This document shows, piece after piece, positions 58,604-64,000 of a stretch of DNA of 64,000 nt (the stretch's first letter is position 1; each line of letters begins with the position of its first letter). The translations under genes were made by a program, and so were the position numbers. The notes beneath the pieces were generated by a model. It searched no databases, was not told the DNA's origin, and saw nothing but the letters and a program-made list of their open reading frames with translations. This stretch comes from Allium sativum (taxonomy: Eukaryota > Streptophyta > Magnoliopsida > Asparagales > Amaryllidaceae), in the NCBI GenBank assembly GCA_030737875.1, contig CM060915.1, forward strand, positions 355,505,863-355,569,862, in the 5' to 3' direction.

Positions 58604-61522
58604 TGTAACACCCCACCTCCGCCAGGGTGACTCTTGCAAGCACACTAGCTTCGGAGGGGCGTTTAAACAAGGTAAACATGCATGCAGATATCACAAGACA
58701 GAACATATAAGTAAAACAGAGTAGTAAAGCAGCGGATAAAACTTGCATTTCCAAAACCATAGTTAAGTTACAATAAAGTACTTAGTCATTATTTTCCAAC
58801 AAACAAAGTCTAGATAAAAGCATAAACTGAAAAACTGAAATACATAAAGTACTATCCCCAAAGTGAAGTGATAAACCATAGCTAGCTCAATGTCCAAACC
58901 CGTACATGAGCAAATCCAGTAAGCAAGCTAGAAAGATCCAAGCTAAGCTCCAATGTTCCCACCCTGAGGACCTGAGGGGGGGAAACGGAAGAAAAGAGGC
59001 GAAAGAAAACAGGTCAGTCAAAAAGACTGGTAAGCCCTACTACTATCTGTCTATGAACTAGTAAAGTTAACTGGCATGAGAAGTTGAGATGAACATAAGG
59101 ATAACAACATGCTGGCATGATGATTAACTAACAAGATAGATGAAGGTGTCATCGCATAATCAAGGTTAAGTTTTGCACCATGGGTGTACTAGCACTCTAA
59201 CATGTCAAGTAAAAACAAGAATTGATCCCTTGGCCCAAGCTTGGCCCAACATCATGAGGTGCCCTAAATCAAGGTCCAACTACACGGTCTAGTCGATCGG
59301 CTCCCTATAAGCCTAACTCGTCGTGTATCGGTGTCATACGGCTTAATCATGTAATGTAGTTGACTGTGCAGGGTCCACCCCTAGGGTGTATCAGGCCCTA
59401 CGGTGTAACCCTCAGACACAATTCCAGGATGCACAGTCTAAACCTACCGGTGCCCGTGTTCAACTCCGGACTTAATGTGCACGACCATGGTCCGCCTGAA
59501 CAACCGGTGCATCATTCAGCCGTCTCTTTTGGTCTCTTACAATCAGCCCAGTAATCGTGCCCCCACCCTAGCCTAGTCCTAGGGTCTTATGATACTATCT
59601 AGAGGGTTACTGCTGAAAAGGACCACGCAACTAGGGTTTCTTAACGGGTTAAATGTGGTTAACCCGATCGAAACGTGGATTAAATTGGTTAAGCGTACCC
59701 AAGGTTCCTGACTTAACCCCGATTAACCCATCAAGCCCAAATTGGTTAAGTATTAAGTGGACCATGACTTAACCCTAATCAGGAGGCATTACTTAACTTA
59801 ATGCGCTTTAACCTCTCACATTAGACTTTGTTGTGGTTGCTAGTTAAGCCGGGCGGGTCCAGGTAGCTTTACACCACAACTAGGTCTAACCTCGGGTTCG
59901 AGCACAACATGACCAACTTCTCACATTGGGTCCTATTGTTTGTAGCCACTAGTTAAGCCGGGCGGGTCCGGTTAGATTTATGCTACAAACTCAACCCAAC
60001 CTCGAGTTGGCCACACTCATATTTTCTAAGTGTCATGTCCATTATGTTTCCAAAACATAATTACAAGTTAACATATCACGTTATGTTATAAAAACCATGT
60101 TCATGTCATTATGTTACCCAACCCCAACGTAATCCCATCATTTACATAATCGCAACAACGCATAAAGGATAAAATAGGGAACTTGGCATAATCATGACAA
60201 AAAGGTGTTGAAGCCACAAGTTTATCATGGTGGCATATGAGATGTACATATGTTCATATACTTGCATATTGCATTATTAGGCTTCAAAAGCATGCATAAA
60301 ACCAAACTTAGCATATGAGTGATACATGGTGATAAATGACATGTAGAAGTTGCTAGAAGTTCGCATTTAGCCTCACATGCAAGTTATCATAAGGGATATG
60401 ATAACTTCCATGTTGCCAAAATGCAACCTTTCATATAAAGCTTGAAGCTTTAAGCTCACAAACTCAAGTTTAACTTGCATAACATGATAACATGATCAAC
60501 TCAAACTTGCATAACATGATAACATGATCAACCCAAACTTGCATAACATGATAACATGATCAACCCAAACTTGCATAACATGGCAATATGTGTCATACAT
60601 AACTTGCATAATGATCAACCAAACTTGCATATAATGATCAACCAAACTTTCATATAATGATCAACCAAACTTGCATCATTCATTTAACTTTAGAGTTCAA
60701 AGAAAGAAAGTAGAAAAGGGCTTACAATGCTATGAAGACACAAATAAATAGTTATTAAAAGATTGAGACGAAGCCCTTATGCAAGCACCCAAATATGCAA
60801 GCTCCAAATGAAAAACCCTTGAGCCAAATCAATAAAAACCCTTGCTTTGTGATAGAAATGTTGCAACTTGACTTGAATGCAAACTAAGAACACTCATACA
60901 AGCTTGAAAACACTTGTATGAACTCAAAATCTCTCATATAAATAGACTTAGGAATTTTAGCATGAGAGTGGAGGCCATGAGAGGAACAAATTTGGCATAG
61001 TTTAGTTGTAGGATTGAATAATGGTGATTTAAGCTAGGTTTAGGGGTCTTTTTATAGAAGATTAGGATAGTATTAGCCATAGGATTAACCCTAGATTCAA
61101 TCAGAGCCATCAAATCCCGTCACTAGCCAACAAAACGGGTCAAAACAGCCAAATAGGTGTACCAGGTTGCCTGGGTCCGACCAGGCAGGTCGACCCCCAG
61201 GTCGACTCCCCAGTCGACCTGGGGGGGGAGGTCGACTCCCCAGTCGACCCCCAGGTCGACCCCCCTGGGTCTGGCGGGAATTTTCCCGCCACTTCTGATT
61301 TTCTGAAATTTGAATCTGTTTTGAATTTGAATTTTTCGTGAAACTTCGCGAGGCTATATCTTGGTCATACGGACTCCGATTTTCGAAAACTCGGACTCTA
61401 TTTCGCGTATTTTTCCGAGACGAACGTAATGGCACAGCCCATTTCCCTTGATTCAGATTTTACAGTTTAATTCTACCTTGATTTATGTTATAACATGTTA
61501 TTCAAAAATACGGGTTGTTACA
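58604..61522 (-). mobile_element. 5' LTR of element D, 2919 bp
   Basis: Nearly identical to 51176-54105. GTCGAC hexamers lie at 61189, 61201, 61213, 61231, 61243 and 61255 (steps 12, 12, 18, 12, 12), one 12-bp unit fewer than in the other LTR. The TATA box CTATAAAAAG is at 61057-61048. Confidence 0.97.
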
Positions 61523-61527
61523 GTTGC
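61523..61527. repeat. Target duplication of element D, right copy
   Basis: GTTGC, identical to 51171-51175. Confidence 0.95.
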
Positions 61528-64000
61528 AGAGCTAAAGCTACTCCGCAATGGAGGAAACATAGAAACCAAAGGCGCTTCTCCCCCCGCAAGGGAGGAGACC
61601 TTATAGCAACTAAGGAGGATAACCGTGGGAGAGTCGCCTGGAGAATTGCCTGAGGATATGGATCCCAGAGAGGACAAAGAACCTGGGGACAGAATGGCGC
61701 CTCCCAACGAGACAACTGTGGATGTACCGATCGATGATGGTGACCCAGAGAAGGTCCTTAAGATTGGATCCCAGTTAAATCCGAATGTAGCTAAAGAACT
61801 GATGAATTTCTTAAAAAATAATTTGGATGTATTTGCTTGGACCCACGCGGACATGTGTGGGATATCTCCATCAATCATGAGCCATTCATTAAGCATTAAC
61901 CCTAAACATCCTCCGGTGAAACAAAAAAGGTGAATGCTGGGTCCAGAGAGGTCCGCTGCCTTGAAAGAAGAAGTTGGAAAGCTAAAGAGTAATGGATTTA
62001 TCAGAGACTCAATCTACCCAGACTGGATTTCAAATCCAGTTCTGGTGAAGAAGGCTAACGGGAAGTGGCGAACGTGAATCGATTTCTCGGACTTGAATAA
62101 AGCTTGCCCGAAAGACAGCTTCCCGTTACCCAGGATCGATCAGTTGGTGGACTCAACGGCGGGTCATGAACTTCTCTCCTTCATGGATGCTTATTCAGGA
62201 TATAACTAGATTCCAATGCACGTTCCAGATCAAGAACACACTAGTTTTATTACGGATCTGGGATTATATTGCTATGTAGTAATGCCGTTTGGCTTGAAGA
62301 ATGCAGGCGCTACATACCAACGGTTAGTGAACAGAATGTTTTATAACCAGACCGGGAAGACAATTGAAGTATACGTCGACGACATGTTGGTCAAGTCCAG
62401 GAAATCCTCCAATCACACTACGGACTTGGCAGACATGTTCGGCATTCTTCGAAAGTACGGGATGAAACTCAACCCAACAAAATGTTCATTCGGGGTCACC
62501 TCCGGAAAATTCTTGGGATTCATCGTCAGTTCTCGTGGGATTGAGATTAATCCCGACCAAATCGCAGCAATCAGAGACATTCAGGAACCTAGGCAAATTA
62601 AAGATGTGCAAAGCCTTGCAGGGAAAGTAGCCGCACTAAGCAGATTTATCTCCAGGGCTACGGACAAATGCATCCCATTCTTCGAATTGATAAAGCGAGG
62701 AAAACGCCACTTCAAATGGACGCCCGAGTGCGTGGAAGCGTTTCAGAACTTGCTGAGACACCTGGAGAAACCACCGATACTGTCTAAGCCAATGGATCAT
62801 GAGGACTTATTCGTGTACTTGGCAGTGTCGTCCCACGCGATTAGCTCAGCATTGGTAAGAGAAGAAGATAAGGTCCAAAGACCTGTGTATTACGTGAGAA
62901 AAAAATTGACGGCAGCAGAGCGTAATTATCCAAAGATAGAAAAGTTGGCGTATAGTTTGCTGATCGCCTCTAGAAAGCTTCGACATTATTTTCAGGCGCA
63001 TCCCATTACCGTATACACTGATCATCCACTCAAGCAAGTTCTACAGAGACCAGAGGCATCTGGAAGGCTACTCAAGTGGAACATTGAGTTGAGTCAATTT
63101 GATCTGAACTTTCAGCCCCGACGGTCAATTCGGGGGCAAGTGATAGCCGACTTCATAGTAGAGTTTACCGTCCCGGAGGAAGATGTAGCAAATGAAGAAG
63201 TTGACCCCTCAAAATTACTTCTCGATCCCAGTACCTGGAAATTGTATACTGATGGCGCTAGGAATGAGAAGAGATCCGGCGCTGGAGTAGTGCTTGAAAC
63301 TCCCGAGAAACGGCTGATATCCTATGCTATCCGGATGGAGTTTCACGCCACTAACAACGACTCTGAATATGAAGCCCTGATAGCCGGACTAAGGATCGCA
63401 AAGGATTTGGAAGTCACAAAGTTGGACATCTTTTGCGACTCCAAGTTAGTTGTGAACCAGGTTACTGGGAAATTCCAAGCCAAAAGTGCAAGATTGATCT
63501 TATACTTGGAGAAAGTGAAGGAGTTGCTGAACGGCTTCGATCATTACAACATATCTCATATTCCGCGGTCGGAGAATCAGCAGGCAGACAAGTTGGCGAA
63601 GATGGCTAGCTTTGGCGATCCTGAAGAGACCGGGCTAGCCCCAGTCGAAGTACTTCGGTCTCCTAGTATAGATCAGATGGAAATTGATCCAGTACTAGTG
63701 ACGGAATCAGAAAGGGAGTCATGGATGACCCCTCTAAAGAATTTCTTGATGAATGGAGCACTTCCGACCAAGAAAAGCGAGAGGCGTAAAGTAATTCGTA
63801 AAGCTGCCTGATACGTTCTGCAAGGCGGAGTTCTTTACAGACAAGGATTTTCGATGCCTCTTCTTCGGTGTATAGCTCATGACGACATCAAGCATGTGCT
63901 GCAGGAGGTACACGAAGGTGAATGCGGCGATCACACTGGAGGGCAAACATTGGCGAAAAAGGTGTTGCGGCATGGTTATTTCTGGCCTACCATAAACAAG
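61528..64000 (+). pseudogene. Element E pol: RT, RNase H, second (archaeal-type) RNase H, integrase start
   Basis: Resumes the E frame and runs to the window end in one phase, broken by stops at 61604-61606, 61931-61933, 62075-62077, 62207-62209 and 63809-63811. RT at about 61950-62620: FIRDSIYPDWISNPVLVKK, FSDLNKACPKDSFPLPRID, MPFGLKNAGATYQRLVN and YVDD (62372-62383). The first RNase H (about 62690-63110) reads YLAVSSHAISSALVRE, without the catalytic Asp of YxDAS, and ends ITVYTDHPLKQVL. A second RNase H (about 63240-63600) has LYTDGARNEKRSGAGVV, NNDSEYEALIAGL, FCDSKLVVNQV and RSENQQADKLAKMA. A dual RNase H is the mark of the Tat lineage. After the stop at 63809, the integrase zinc part begins (HVLQEVHEGECGDHTGGQ) and is cut by the window edge. 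Confidence 0.94.

Larger units (their letters stand above)
51176..61522 (-). mobile_element. Element D: young Tekay-like chromovirus, RT-deficient, nested in E
   Basis: A 10.35 kb element on the - strand: 5' LTR (61522-58604), primer site, intact gag-protease frame, RT/RNase H deletion, integrase and chromodomain with breaks, polypurine tract, 3' LTR (54105-51176). It has a perfect five-base target duplication GTTGC. The two LTRs (2930 and 2919 bp) differ by about two dozen substitutions plus one 12-bp unit by eye, so insertion was recent compared with B, C and F. Excision on paper of D plus one GTTGC restores phase between the two parts of E. Confidence 0.96.

Noticed and set aside
62216..63811. 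The 531-codon open frame of E as an intact gene
   Set aside because: It is the middle of a longer pol frame with stops on both sides; the true RT start lies upstream of the stop at 62207.
1..64000. tRNA, rRNA or organelle-derived inserts
   Set aside because: The only tRNA-related matches are the 12-base primer sites; I found no clover-leaf gene, rRNA or plastid/mitochondrial gene.

Overview
The window is intergenic DNA from a land plant, almost certainly an angiosperm. It holds no intact host gene. Nearly all of it is plant-type LTR retrotransposons: Ty3/Gypsy chromoviruses of the Tekay/Del type and one Tat-type element with a second RNase H. There is also a CACTA DNA transposon, a Mutator-like MITE, and a pseudogene of ribosomal protein P3, a protein found only in plants. 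The species cannot be named from the sequence.

Layout: 1-3536 is the 3' end of a + strand Tekay-like element (A), with the end of its interior and a 2.96 kb 3' LTR. 4325-17419 is a - strand element (F) with very long LTRs (5.36 kb) around a 2.8 kb interior without genes, the structure of a LARD (large retrotransposon derivative). 17608-17972 is a P3 pseudogene. 18985-36990 is an old, decayed chromovirus (C, +), split inside its reverse transcriptase by a complete 9.8 kb Tekay-like element (B, 21475-31272, +). 36991-43964 is AT-rich DNA with a 2.2 kb tandem duplication; each unit carries one copy of a MITE. From about 43965 to the window end is a Tat-type element (E, +). A 3.6 kb CACTA transposon (44141-47737) sits in its 5' LTR, and a 10.3 kb Tekay-like element (D, 51176-61522, -) sits in its pol.

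Order of events: E is older than D and the CACTA element, and C is older than B. D is bounded by a perfect GTTGC target duplication. Its LTRs differ at only about two dozen positions in 2.9 kb by eye, so it is the youngest insertion. Yet D, like B, has lost the reverse-transcriptase core. If these elements moved in that state, they used enzymes supplied by relatives.

The most unusual signals are non-coding. One is an array of the hexamer GTCGAC, mostly at 12-bp steps, 110-140 bp upstream of the LTR TATA box in A, B and D. Another is a hairpin shared by A, B and D between pol and the polypurine tract. F carries four palindromes spaced about 38 bp apart in its LTR. The CACTA element carries a DUF4283-like captured coding fragment and a dense cluster of ACGT-core motifs.
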